Assembly: GCA_902800795.1 (NCBI GenBank)
Contig: CADCFQ010000001.1
Span: 1-64,000, forward strand
DNA: 64,000 bases
Direction: 5' to 3'
Source: an uncultured Ruminococcus sp.
GTDB taxonomy: Bacteria; Bacillota; Clostridia; Oscillospirales; Ruminococcaceae
The notes below the pieces were generated by a model. The model ran no database searches. It saw only the letters and a program-made list of their open reading frames with translations, and had not been told where the DNA came from. Each line of letters begins with the position of its first letter. Position 1 is the stretch's first letter. The position numbers and the translations under genes were made by a program. Below, in pieces: positions 20,267 through 28,087 of the stretch.

Positions 20267-21478
20267 TCAGAATGTATTGCCTGATTTTTTGCCCGGTCTT
20301 AAATCTTTATAATCCTTTGAAGCGCCGTAGTTCCAATCCTTATCGGAGTAGACCGCAAATATATGGTTGTCCTCGGCGCTCCTGATGAAATAATAGGACT
20401 CGCCGACAGTGTACTGCTCGGCTATATCTTCGTTGCAGTAGATATAAAGGTCGTCGCCGTAATAGACATACCAGAAGCCGTCCTCTTCGTTGAGCTTCTT
20501 GTCTGTAACGGTGATAAGCTCCGCTGTCCAGTCCTGGCCGGCGGTCTTTTCTTCGATAGTCTGGTCGGTGATCGTCCCCTTGAAGGTGTTTGTCGTTCTT
20601 AACTGGTTATCCTTTATCTCGTGCGTCAGACCGAACCAGGTCAGGCCGACACCGACCACAACAAAGATCAGCGGGAAAATTAAGCTCATAAACGAGCCGG
20701 CTTTGCTTTCCGTTCTTTCGGCCACCGAGGTTATAAAGTAGGGGTCTTTCTTGTCAATGGTCAGGTCGACCGTCTGCCCCACAGCAAAGGGGCTGCCGCC
20801 TCCCTGAGCCTTATAGTTGTCTATAGCCTCCATCCACACGCCGTCACGGTAATACCTGAACACTGCCGAGGTGACGATGTAGGTGATGTGCGATTCTGAG
20901 TCTGAACCCACGCTCCTCACATAGCCGATACATTCGCCGCTTATCTGCTCTCCGATGAGAGCGCTGCTGCGAAGCTTTTCCATAAGGGACGTGCAGAAAA
21001 ACAATAGACCGCACACAACGAACAGAAGTCCTCCGCAGGTGACCGCAACATTACCAAGGCTGAAATATTTCGACAGCACAGCACCGCCTGTTACTAAAAC
21101 GCCTATCGCCAGGATGAACATTCCGCTTGTGGCTGGCTTGAGTGAGGAGCTGTCAGCGGAATAGGTCTGCTTGTTTTTGCCGAAGGTCATCAGATAAACT
21201 CCGAAAAACAGCCATATACCGCCGAAAAGACCGATGGTCAGCCGTGGCATATCCATCTTCCAGGTGACGATAAATGCGATGATAACAGCCGCAACGATGA
21301 TGAGCGATAATATAGACTTAGCCGAAAGGCCGCCGCCTGGCTTCTGGCCCGAGAACGCATTTTTTAAAAGAGCTATCTTCTGTGCTCTGTCGAGGTTGAT
21401 AAACTGTTCTCTCTCCTCGGGAGAAAGCTCCTGGATATCGGAGAAAAACAGCTTTTCGTCACTGGGGTCAAATCTCAC
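20267..21478 (-). CDS. DUF3592-like multi-pass membrane protein
   Basis: The 403-aa protein starts at a GTG with GGGAGG 8 nt upstream. A short cytoplasmic N-terminus with SPEEREQF precedes hydrophobic pairs at about 52-95 and 115-165. A soluble region follows, with a pattern resembling DUF3592 (SHITYIVTSAVFRYY, then FAVGQTVDLTIDKKDPYF). A further TM segment lies near 265-290 and the C-terminal ~110 residues appear extracytoplasmic. No catalytic motif is visible. It leads the unit with the CPBP-like gene and tadA. The DUF3592 link is by pattern only. Confidence 0.6.
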   Translation of the reverse strand: MRFDPSDEKLFFSDIQELSPEEREQFINLDRAQKIALLKNAFSGQKPGGGLSAKSILSLIIVAAVIIAFIVTWKMDMPRLTIGLFGGIWLFFGVYLMTFGKNKQTYSADSSSLKPATSGMFILAIGVLVTGGAVLSKYFSLGNVAVTCGGLLFVVCGLLFFCTSLMEKLRSSALIGEQISGECIGYVRSVGSDSESHITYIVTSAVFRYYRDGVWMEAIDNYKAQGGGSPFAVGQTVDLTIDKKDPYFITSVAERTESKAGSFMSLIFPLIFVVVGVGLTWFGLTHEIKDNQLRTTNTFKGTITDQTIEEKTAGQDWTAELITVTDKKLNEEDGFWYVYYGDDLYIYCNEDIAEQYTVGESYYFIRSAEDNHIFAVYSDKDWNYGASKDYKDLRPGKKSGNTF

Positions 21479-21541
21479 TTTTATACCTCCCTTTGGAGAG
21501 CCTGCAGCCGGATCTCTCTTTTAAATAGTACATCCTTGATT

Positions 21542-21570
21542 AGTATATCACACCAACACGATAATGTCAA
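21542..21570 (-). promoter_or_regulatory. Promoter of the DUF3592-like/CPBP/tadA unit
   Basis: On the minus strand TTGACA (21570-21565), 17-nt spacer, TATACT (21547-21542). The -35 box lies 7 nt from the end of repeat copy A. Confidence 0.7.
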
Positions 21571-21577
21571 TGCAGGC

Positions 21578-21820
21578 GGTGCTCGCCGCACGGCTAATTC
21601 CCCCACCGCAGGTGCGTGCACCTGCACCCAATTCTCCCACCCCGCCCGGTTGGGTGCGGGCTTGTACACAGCTGCCGCCCTCCCCGGAGGGGGCCGAAGG
21701 TGTGTGAGGGCGACCGGAAAGCCCTCACGAGATACCACTCGCTACCAGCCTGAAACAATTCTCATAGAAATACAGCTAATAAAAAAACTCCGCCAGAGAT
21801 ATAGCCGTGCGGCGAGCACC
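21578..21820 (-). repeat. Intergenic repeat, copy A (MITE-like, inverted ends)
   Basis: A 243-bp GC-rich segment is bounded by a perfect 19-bp inverted repeat: GGTGCTCGCCGCACGGCTA at 21578-21596 and its complement at 21802-21820. Internal hairpins include GCAGGTGC-GT-GCACCTGC. Read on the minus strand, it is collinear with copy B at 39116-39333: the same left end including ATATCTCTGGCGGA, the CTCCGGGGAGGGCGG block, and the GCAGGTGC hairpin. No convincing coding frame lies inside, and no target-site duplication is obvious. The end nearest the gene abuts the promoter above. Confidence 0.75.
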
Positions 21821-21895
21821 ATGTAATAACAAGGTCATCAGTATTACTTTGTCAGTCTGCACAAATTTCAGGAGTCAGATTTGTTATAAATCGCC

Positions 21896-21924
21896 TTGAC
21901 TTTATCTGCGATATACTATATACT
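21896..21924 (+). promoter_or_regulatory. nrdDG promoter
   Basis: TTGACT (21896-21901), 17-nt spacer, TATACT (21919-21924). The predicted leader is about 110 nt. Confidence 0.65.
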
Positions 21925-21960
21925 TGTATTGTATAGCATTTAAAACACAAGATGTTGTAT
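21913..21960 (+). promoter_or_regulatory. Candidate tandem NrdR boxes
   Basis: ACACAAGATGTTGTAT (21945-21960) is an imperfect palindrome resembling the NrdR box. About three helical turns upstream, ATACTATATACTTGTAT (21913-21929) is a weaker match overlapping the -10. NrdR usually binds two such boxes at ribonucleotide reductase promoters. The matches are imperfect. Confidence 0.35.
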
Positions 21961-22041
21961 CAAAGGGCGAAACAAGGCGAAAAACGCTGTAAACAGGCAC
22001 CGTTTTGCTTTGCAAGCCTTTGACTGTGGAGGTATAGGGAT

Positions 22042-24282
22042 ATGATAATCAAGATCAAAAAACGTGACGGCAGAATGGTAACTTTCAACATCGAGAAGAT
22101 AGCCAACGCTATCTATAAGGCTGCCGAAAGCGTGGGTCAGGAGGATTCGGAAAAGAGCCTTGATCTGGCAGGCAAAGTTGTGGATATGCTTCTTGCCGAC
22201 AAGCTGGAGACACCTACTGTCGAGCAGATACAGGACTGCGTTGAGAAGGTCCTTATCGAGGAGGGACTTGCAGACGTTGCAAAGAGCTATATCCTCTACC
22301 GCTCGGACAGAACAAGAGCGAGAGAGATGGACACAAGGCTGATGAAGGTGTATGAGGAGCTTACCTTCAAGAGCGCCGAGGACAACGACCTCAAGCGTGA
22401 GAACGCAAACATAGACGGCGACACCGCTATGGGCACAATGCTCAAATACGGCTCGGTGGGCGCTAAGGAATTCAACGAGATGTATGTGCTGGAGCCCGAG
22501 CACTCGAAGGCTCATATCGAGGGCGATATCCACATCCACGATCTGGATTTCTACACACTGACAACGACCTGTACACAGATAGACCTGACCAAGCTTTTTG
22601 AAAACGGCTTTTCCACAGGCCACGGATATCTGAGGACCCCCAATGAGATACAGAGCTATGCGGCGCTTGCTTGTATAGCTATCCAGTCCAACCAGAACGA
22701 CCAGCACGGCGGACAGTCGCTGCCGAAGTTCGATTACGATATGGCACAGGGTGTCAAGAAGACGTTCAGACACAGATACAGAGACAATATCGGCCGTGGG
22801 CTTGCGCTGCTGGGCGGCGTCAAGGATTCCCAGAACGTTGCAAAGAAACTGGCAGAGATGTTGGACGAGCAGGGGCTTGAACCGACCCTTGCAAACGACA
22901 ACGGCTATCAGGAAGCGGAAGCGCAGTTCCTTGTTAATTTCTGCGATGCAAGGGACGTTTCCAGGATACAGGCTTTTGCTTACAAGAGCTCGGTCAAGGA
23001 AACTGACAGAGCTACCTATCAGGCGATGGAGGCTCTTATCCACAATCTCAATACGATGAACTCCAGAGCCGGTGCACAGACACCGTTCTCGTCCATAAAC
23101 TACGGAACGGATACCTCTATCGAGGGCAGGATGGTAATAAAGAATATCCTGCTCGCTGAGGAAGCAGGACTTGGAAACGGAGAGACGCCTATCTTCCCGA
23201 TACACATCTTCAAGGTAAAGCAGGGCGTAAACTTCGATCAGGGCGACCCCAACTATGACCTGTTCAAGCTGGCGTGCAGAGTTTCGGCTAAGAGACTTTT
23301 CCCGAATTTCTCCTTTATAGATGCGCCTTACAATCTTCAATATTATAAAGAGGGCAACCCCGACACCGAGATAGCTTATATGGGCTGCCGCACAAGAGTT
23401 ATAGGAAATGCGAACGACCCCAGCCGTGAGATAGTAACGGGAAGAGGAAATCTGTCGTTCACCACTATAAATCTGCCAAGGCTGGGCATCAAGGCTCAGC
23501 GCAATATAGGCACGTTCTTTGACAGCCTTGACGAGATGATGGACCTGTGCATAGCACAGCTTATGCACCGCTTCAGGATCCAGTGTCAGAAGAAGGTCAA
23601 GAATTTCCCCTTCCTTATGGGACAGGGCATCTGGATGGATTCAGAGAAGCTGACAGACGATGACACCATTGAGGAAGTTCTCCGCCACGGAACACTTTCT
23701 GTGGGCTTTATCGGTCTGGCAGAGTGTCTTAAAGTTCTTATCGGAAAGCACCACGGCGAATCAGACGAGGCGAGAGACCTGGGTCTTGAGATAATAACCA
23801 GGATGAGAAGAAGAATGGATGAGGAGACAAAGAGAACAGGCCTCAATTTCTCGCTGCTGGCTACTCCTGCCGAGGGTCTTTCCGGACGCTTTGTAAAGAT
23901 GGACAAGAAGCGCTTCGGAAATATCGCAGGCGTTACCGACAGGGACTATTATACAAACTCCTTCCACGTTCCTGTTTACTATCCGATAAACGCTTTTGAA
24001 AAGATAAAGATAGAGGCTCCCTATCACAACCTTACCAATGCGGGCCACATCAGCTATGTTGAGCTTGACGGCGACCCTCTCGGAAATCTTCCTGCATTCG
24101 AGAAGATCGTAAGGTATATGAAGCAGGCCGGCATAGGCTACGGCTCTATCAACCACCCTGTTGACCGTGACCCTGTCTGCGGCTATACAGGCATCATTGG
24201 CGACCGCTGTCCCAAGTGCGGAAGAACGGAAGCCGAGCACAGAAGGGTATTCACCGAAAAGATACCCAGGATCAGACTGTAA
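22042..24282 (+). CDS. nrdD: Anaerobic ribonucleoside-triphosphate reductase, lacks glycyl-radical tail
   Basis: The 746-aa protein is class III ribonucleotide reductase, which reduces NTPs to dNTPs without oxygen. An N-terminal ATP-cone (about 1-95) is followed by the ten-stranded barrel (HIHDLDFYT, SINYGTDTS, GSINHPVDRDP). Near the C-terminus, VCGYTG and CPKCGR form the zinc-ribbon region. In the family this is followed by an R-(V/I)-(T/C)-G-Y-L motif carrying the radical glycine and about 25 more residues. Here the frame ends 23 residues after CPKCG, at RIRL. None of the three forward frames up to nrdG supplies the motif. The gene may be truncated, miscalled in sequence, or complemented elsewhere. 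nrdG follows 131 nt downstream. Confidence 0.9.
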   Translation: MIIKIKKRDGRMVTFNIEKIANAIYKAAESVGQEDSEKSLDLAGKVVDMLLADKLETPTVEQIQDCVEKVLIEEGLADVAKSYILYRSDRTRAREMDTRLMKVYEELTFKSAEDNDLKRENANIDGDTAMGTMLKYGSVGAKEFNEMYVLEPEHSKAHIEGDIHIHDLDFYTLTTTCTQIDLTKLFENGFSTGHGYLRTPNEIQSYAALACIAIQSNQNDQHGGQSLPKFDYDMAQGVKKTFRHRYRDNIGRGLALLGGVKDSQNVAKKLAEMLDEQGLEPTLANDNGYQEAEAQFLVNFCDARDVSRIQAFAYKSSVKETDRATYQAMEALIHNLNTMNSRAGAQTPFSSINYGTDTSIEGRMVIKNILLAEEAGLGNGETPIFPIHIFKVKQGVNFDQGDPNYDLFKLACRVSAKRLFPNFSFIDAPYNLQYYKEGNPDTEIAYMGCRTRVIGNANDPSREIVTGRGNLSFTTINLPRLGIKAQRNIGTFFDSLDEMMDLCIAQLMHRFRIQCQKKVKNFPFLMGQGIWMDSEKLTDDDTIEEVLRHGTLSVGFIGLAECLKVLIGKHHGESDEARDLGLEIITRMRRRMDEETKRTGLNFSLLATPAEGLSGRFVKMDKKRFGNIAGVTDRDYYTNSFHVPVYYPINAFEKIKIEAPYHNLTNAGHISYVELDGDPLGNLPAFEKIVRYMKQAGIGYGSINHPVDRDPVCGYTGIIGDRCPKCGRTEAEHRRVFTEKIPRIRL

Positions 24283-24295
24283 ATACACAACAAAA

Positions 24296-24327
24296 ACAGT
24301 ATCCCCGCAAAAGGCGAGGGATACTGT
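24296..24327 (+). other. Hairpin directly after the nrdD stop
   Basis: ACAGTATCCC and GGGATACTGT pair perfectly, with further C-G pairing inside. There is no T-run. The core resembles the 21-bp hairpin at 42995-43039 (GTATCCCCGC ... GGGATAC). It lies exactly where the missing nrdD C-terminus would be encoded. Confidence 0.55.
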
Positions 24328-24413
24328 CGGTCTCTATACCAAGATTGCCCGGGAAAACCGAACGGGCGGATATAGAAAAGCTTTTTGATATCATCACAGG
24401 AGGCGGATAAGTC

Positions 24414-24971
24414 ATGCTTCTTCGCATAGCCGGACAGGTCGGCGAGTCTATAGTTGACGGTCCGGGGATAAGATATACGGTTTTCACACAGGGCTGCCCG
24501 CACCACTGTGAGGGCTGCCACAACCCCGAGACCTGGAGCTTCGACGGCGGCGAGCTTATCGACACCGGGGAGATCTATAAGAAGATAACAAGTGACCCCC
24601 TGCTGGACGGCGTGACATTCAGCGGCGGCGAGCCCTTTATGCAGTGTGCGGCTCTGTGTGAGCTGGCTGACAGGATAAGGGCGTTCACCGACTATCGGCT
24701 GAACATCATTTCCTATACGGGCTTTACCTTTGAAGAGCTTATCGACAAGGCGGATCTCACCAACGGCTATATGGAGCTGTTAAAGCGGCTGGACTATCTT
24801 GTGGACGGCCCGTTCATCCTTGAAAAGCGGAGCCTTGAGCTTCTTTTCCGTGGAAGCTCTAACCAGCGTTATCTTGACGTTCAGGCATCGCTCCGTGAGG
24901 GCAGGGTGGTTGAGACTGAACCGTTCGGGGATTATTATTGTACAGAAAGCAGCGATCATAGTACGGAATAA
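24414..24971 (+). CDS. nrdG: Anaerobic RNR-activating radical SAM protein
   Basis: The 185-aa activase uses S-adenosylmethionine and a 4Fe-4S cluster to create the glycyl radical on NrdD. The cluster motif C28-x3-C32-x2-C35 lies in QGCPHHCEGCHNPETW, and FSGGEPF is the SAM-binding segment. Length is typical (150-190). GGAGG sits about 12 nt before the ATG. It appears intact although its partner NrdD in this window lacks the target glycine segment. It is followed by a bidirectional terminator. Confidence 0.93.
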   Translation: MLLRIAGQVGESIVDGPGIRYTVFTQGCPHHCEGCHNPETWSFDGGELIDTGEIYKKITSDPLLDGVTFSGGEPFMQCAALCELADRIRAFTDYRLNIISYTGFTFEELIDKADLTNGYMELLKRLDYLVDGPFILEKRSLELLFRGSSNQRYLDVQASLREGRVVETEPFGDYYCTESSDHSTE

Positions 24972-25027
24972 TTCTCTGTTAAGTGGTTTAAGTGTACAAT
25001 AAATCTCGCAGTTAAAAGCACTGCATA

Positions 25028-25060
25028 AAAAAGAGCCTGTAAAAATCAGGCTCTTTTTTT
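25028..25060. terminator. Bidirectional terminator after nrdG
   Basis: AAGAGCCTG and CAGGCTCTT pair around a 7-nt loop, flanked by an A-run and a T-run. It serves nrdDG and the convergent small membrane gene. Confidence 0.85.
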
Positions 25061-25251
25061 TATTCCTTTTCAAAGGTAGTGTCGTGGGTGATGACGGAAG
25101 AGCCGGTCTCACGGCTTACAACGTCTTCAAGTCTGGTGTCAAGCATATAGGCCAGAAACGACACAAGAAAAATAAACGCCGCCACGCCGATGATCAGCGC
25201 CGGCCTGAATTTATATTCACGCTTCTGCTTTTTTTTGCCGTTTTGTCCCAA
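25060..25251 (-). CDS. Small single-pass membrane protein, unknown
   Basis: The 63-aa frame has a very basic N-terminus (KKKQKREYK), one hydrophobic segment at about 18-38 (PALIIGVAAFIFLVSFLAY), and a short extracytoplasmic tail. It begins at a TTG with only a weak purine-rich site upstream, and its stop abuts the terminator. The length and charge pattern resemble septum-formation-initiator-like small proteins only in outline. I do not recognise it. It could be a real small gene or a chance frame. Confidence 0.45.
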   Translation of the reverse strand: MGQNGKKKQKREYKFRPALIIGVAAFIFLVSFLAYMLDTRLEDVVSRETGSSVITHDTTFEKE

Positions 25252-25411
25252 AAAAGATCACTTCTTTCCTCTTTTGATATCTGTCAACATAATTATACTA
25301 TGTTTGCTCTCGTTTTGCAAGCCCTTTTTTGATTTTTCCTGTTATCTGCCGCAAAATCCTATCTTTTTCTGATATTATATGCATAAATCTGAAATATATG
25401 GGTCACGGCAC

Positions 25412-25440
25412 TTGAAAAAACTGCGTGGATGTAGTATAAT
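25412..25440 (+). promoter_or_regulatory. asnB promoter
   Basis: TTGAAA (25412-25417), 17-nt spacer, TATAAT (25435-25440), 66 nt before the asnB ATG. Confidence 0.75.
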
Positions 25441-25506
25441 TATAGTGTATATGGTGCTCCTTTGTCTGAATTTTCGGATGCGCCTTTATGGAAAGAGGTA
25501 ATACTA

Positions 25507-27342
25507 ATGTGCGGATTTGTAGGTTTTACAAACAAATTGGATAATGCCGATGAAGTTCTCGGACTTATGATGGACAGGATCAAACACCGTGGTCCTGATT
25601 CCGAGGGCAAGTTCATCGACGGGAATGTGGCTATGGGCTTTCGCAGGCTCTCCCTCATCGACCTGTCCGAGACGGGCAGCCAGCCTATATTCAATGAGGA
25701 CCGCTCGATGGTGCTCACCTTCAACGGCGAGATATATAATTTCAAGGAGCTCAGAGCCGAGCTTGAAGAGCTTGGTCACAGCTTTTATACCAAGACAGAC
25801 TCCGAGGTCCTTATCCACGGCTATGAGCAGTGGGGCGAGGATATGCTCGCTAAACTCAGAGGAATGTTCGCATTCATCATTTACGACAAGAATAAGAACG
25901 AGCTTTTCGGCGCCCGTGATTTCTTCGGTATAAAGCCGCTCTACTATGCAAAGATGATGGGCACCTTTATGTGGGGCTCGGAGATAAAGAGCTTCCTTGA
26001 CCATCCTGCCTTTGTGAAGGAGCTCAACGAGGATGTACTGGAGACCTACCTTACCTTCCAGTATTCTCCCACAGAGGAGACCTTCTTTAAAAATGTCTAC
26101 AAGCTCCCTGCGGCTCACTGCTTTACCTATAAGAACGGCGAGATGAGCATAAAGCGCTACTGGGAAGTAAAGTTCGATCCCGATGATGAGCCCACTCTTG
26201 AGGACTGGGTGAACCGCATATCGGAAACATTTGCCGATTCGGTGGAGGCACACAAGTTTGCGGATGTTGAGGTAGGATCGTTTTTGTCAAGCGGTGTGGA
26301 CTCCAGCTATGTTGCGGCTCAGGCAAACGTTGACAAGACATTCACTGTCGGCTTCGGCGAGGACGAGAAGTATAACGAGATCGGCTATGCAAAGGAGTTC
26401 TCGAAGTATATAAACAAGGAGAATTTCTCGAAGGTGATAAGCCCCGAGGAATACTGGGACAGCCTGGAGAAGATACAGTATCAGATGGACGAGCCGCTGG
26501 CTGACCCGGCAGCGATAGCGCTTTACTTTGTGTGTCAGATCGCAAGCGAGAAGGTCAAGGCTGTTCTCTCCGGCGAGGGTGCCGATGAGATCTTCGGCGG
26601 CTATAATATCTATCATAACCCGAGGGATATGGCTTCCTATTTCAGGATACCCAGACCCATAAGAAAGGCTGTGGGCGCCTGTGCATCACGCCTGCCTCAC
26701 AAGCACGGAGTCAATTACCTTATCCGTGGTTCAAAGGACCTTGAAGAGCGCTTTATCGGAAATGCTTATATCTTCTCCGAGAAGGAAAGAAAGGCTATAC
26801 TCAAAAAGACCACCAATGCTCCCGATGCTATGGAGATAACCAGACCTTTCTATGAGAAGTCAAAGCGCAACGATCAGGTGACACAGATGCAGTATCTTGA
26901 TCTTCACCTGTGGATGACAGGAGATATCCTGCTCAAAGCCGACAAGATGAGCATGGCTCATTCGCTGGAGCTGAGAGTCCCGTTCCTTGACAAGAAGGTA
27001 ATGGAGCTGGCAGAGCAGATACCCACAAGGTTCAGGGTAACAAAGGACGAGACCAAATATGCTATGCGTCTGGCAGCGCTGAGAGCCTGCCCGGCACAGA
27101 CCGCAAAGAAAGACAAGCTCGGTTTCCCTGTTCCTACAAGAGTATGGCTCAAGGAGGACAAGTACTATAACATAGTAAAGGACAGCTTTACCGGCGGTGT
27201 TGCACAGAGCTTCTTCAAGTCAGAGGAGCTTGTAAAGCTCCTTGACGATCACCGTGACGGCAAATACGACAATTCACGCAAGATCTGGACAGTGTTCACT
27301 TTCCTTGTGTGGTATAAAGCATTTTTCATAAACGAAGTCTGA
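25507..27342 (+). CDS. asnB: Asparagine synthase (glutamine-hydrolysing)
   Basis: The 611-aa enzyme makes asparagine from aspartate, ATP and glutamine. The start at 25507 places Cys2 (MCGFVGF) as the catalytic residue of the class II glutaminase domain (about 1-210), after an AGAGGT site. A longer frame upstream would hide this cysteine. The synthetase domain carries the PP-loop SSGVDSSYVA near residue 260 and the GEGADEIFGGY motif. No terminator separates it from the next gene, so it may be co-transcribed with the methionine-synthase genes. Confidence 0.94.
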   Translation: MCGFVGFTNKLDNADEVLGLMMDRIKHRGPDSEGKFIDGNVAMGFRRLSLIDLSETGSQPIFNEDRSMVLTFNGEIYNFKELRAELEELGHSFYTKTDSEVLIHGYEQWGEDMLAKLRGMFAFIIYDKNKNELFGARDFFGIKPLYYAKMMGTFMWGSEIKSFLDHPAFVKELNEDVLETYLTFQYSPTEETFFKNVYKLPAAHCFTYKNGEMSIKRYWEVKFDPDDEPTLEDWVNRISETFADSVEAHKFADVEVGSFLSSGVDSSYVAAQANVDKTFTVGFGEDEKYNEIGYAKEFSKYINKENFSKVISPEEYWDSLEKIQYQMDEPLADPAAIALYFVCQIASEKVKAVLSGEGADEIFGGYNIYHNPRDMASYFRIPRPIRKAVGACASRLPHKHGVNYLIRGSKDLEERFIGNAYIFSEKERKAILKKTTNAPDAMEITRPFYEKSKRNDQVTQMQYLDLHLWMTGDILLKADKMSMAHSLELRVPFLDKKVMELAEQIPTRFRVTKDETKYAMRLAALRACPAQTAKKDKLGFPVPTRVWLKEDKYYNIVKDSFTGGVAQSFFKSEELVKLLDDHRDGKYDNSRKIWTVFTFLVWYKAFFINEV

Positions 27343-27399
27343 CAATGAGGGGTCAAGCACTTTGACCCGGTGCCCTTATGGGGGCGGAACGGGGGGACT

Positions 27400-28068
27400 A
27401 TGCAGAAAAAGATCGAGATCGACCGAAGCGAAGTTATGCGCTATCTTGGGTATCGGACCAAAAAGCCCGATGAGAAGATGCTGGCGCTTATCGATGAGTG
27501 CGAGGAGGAGCTCCAGAGGGCTATAATGCCGTCCTATACGTTTCGTATCCTCGGGCTTGAAAGAGTTAAAGAGGGCATATCGGTAGTGTCCACTCCGCTG
27601 ATACTCGAGGGCGTGGACATCTCCCGTCATCTTGCGGGCTGCTCACGCTGCGCTATCTTTGCAGCAACAGTTTCTCTGGGAGCAGACAGGCTTATAAAGT
27701 CGCTGGAGGCAAGGGATATGACCCGAGCCTATATAACCGATGCTATCGCAGGTGCGGCGGTCGAGGCAGTCTGTGACCAGGCGGAGTCGGAGATAGCTTT
27801 CAGGGCGAAGAGTTTCCGCACCTGGAGATATTCCCCCGGCTATGGAGACTTTCCGCTGGAGACACAGCCCCTTCTTCTGGATGTTCTTAATGCTGGAAAG
27901 CTTCTTGGGATAACTGTGGGCGAGAACAATATAATGATACCTTCAAAGTCGGTAACAGCCGTTATAGGCCTTTCGGATCACCCGATAGACCTGACAAGAC
28001 AGGGCTGTCACCGCAGCTGCAATAACTGCCGCATGAGGAGCAGATGCAGCTTCAGCAGAGAAGAATGA
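27400..28068 (+). CDS. Stand-alone MetH reactivation domain protein
   Basis: The 222-aa protein resembles the C-terminal AdoMet-binding activation domain of cobalamin-dependent methionine synthase, with RYSPGYGDFPLETQ as the hallmark segment. That domain remethylates the oxidised cob(II)alamin cofactor. The partner MetH 19 nt downstream lacks this domain, so the two together reconstitute the full enzyme, as in Thermotoga. The C-terminus adds a cysteine cluster, C-x3-C-x2-C-x5-C (CHRSCNNCRMRSRC), that could bind a metal or Fe-S cluster and accept electrons; that is inference. The start at 27400 follows a GGGGGG stretch; an ATG 30 nt upstream is less likely. Confidence 0.85.
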   Translation: MQKKIEIDRSEVMRYLGYRTKKPDEKMLALIDECEEELQRAIMPSYTFRILGLERVKEGISVVSTPLILEGVDISRHLAGCSRCAIFAATVSLGADRLIKSLEARDMTRAYITDAIAGAAVEAVCDQAESEIAFRAKSFRTWRYSPGYGDFPLETQPLLLDVLNAGKLLGITVGENNIMIPSKSVTAVIGLSDHPIDLTRQGCHRSCNNCRMRSRCSFSREE

Positions 28069-28087
28069 TCCTAAGAGAGGAATTTTG

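Noticed and set aside
21578..21820. Insertion sequence with a transposase gene
   Set aside because: The segment is 243 bp and its open frames show no transposase likeness. It can only be a non-autonomous element.
24200..24413. Simple frameshift that would restore the nrdD C-terminus
   Set aside because: The other two forward frames were read. One gives an IPRLPGKTERADIEKLF-like stretch that faintly recalls a NrdD tail but lacks the glycine motif; the other contains only RTGGY. Neither restores the family sequence.
27343..27399. SAM or cobalamin riboswitch for the methionine synthase genes
   Set aside because: The gap is 57 nt and holds only a small GGGTCAA/TTGACCC hairpin, which is too short for either class.
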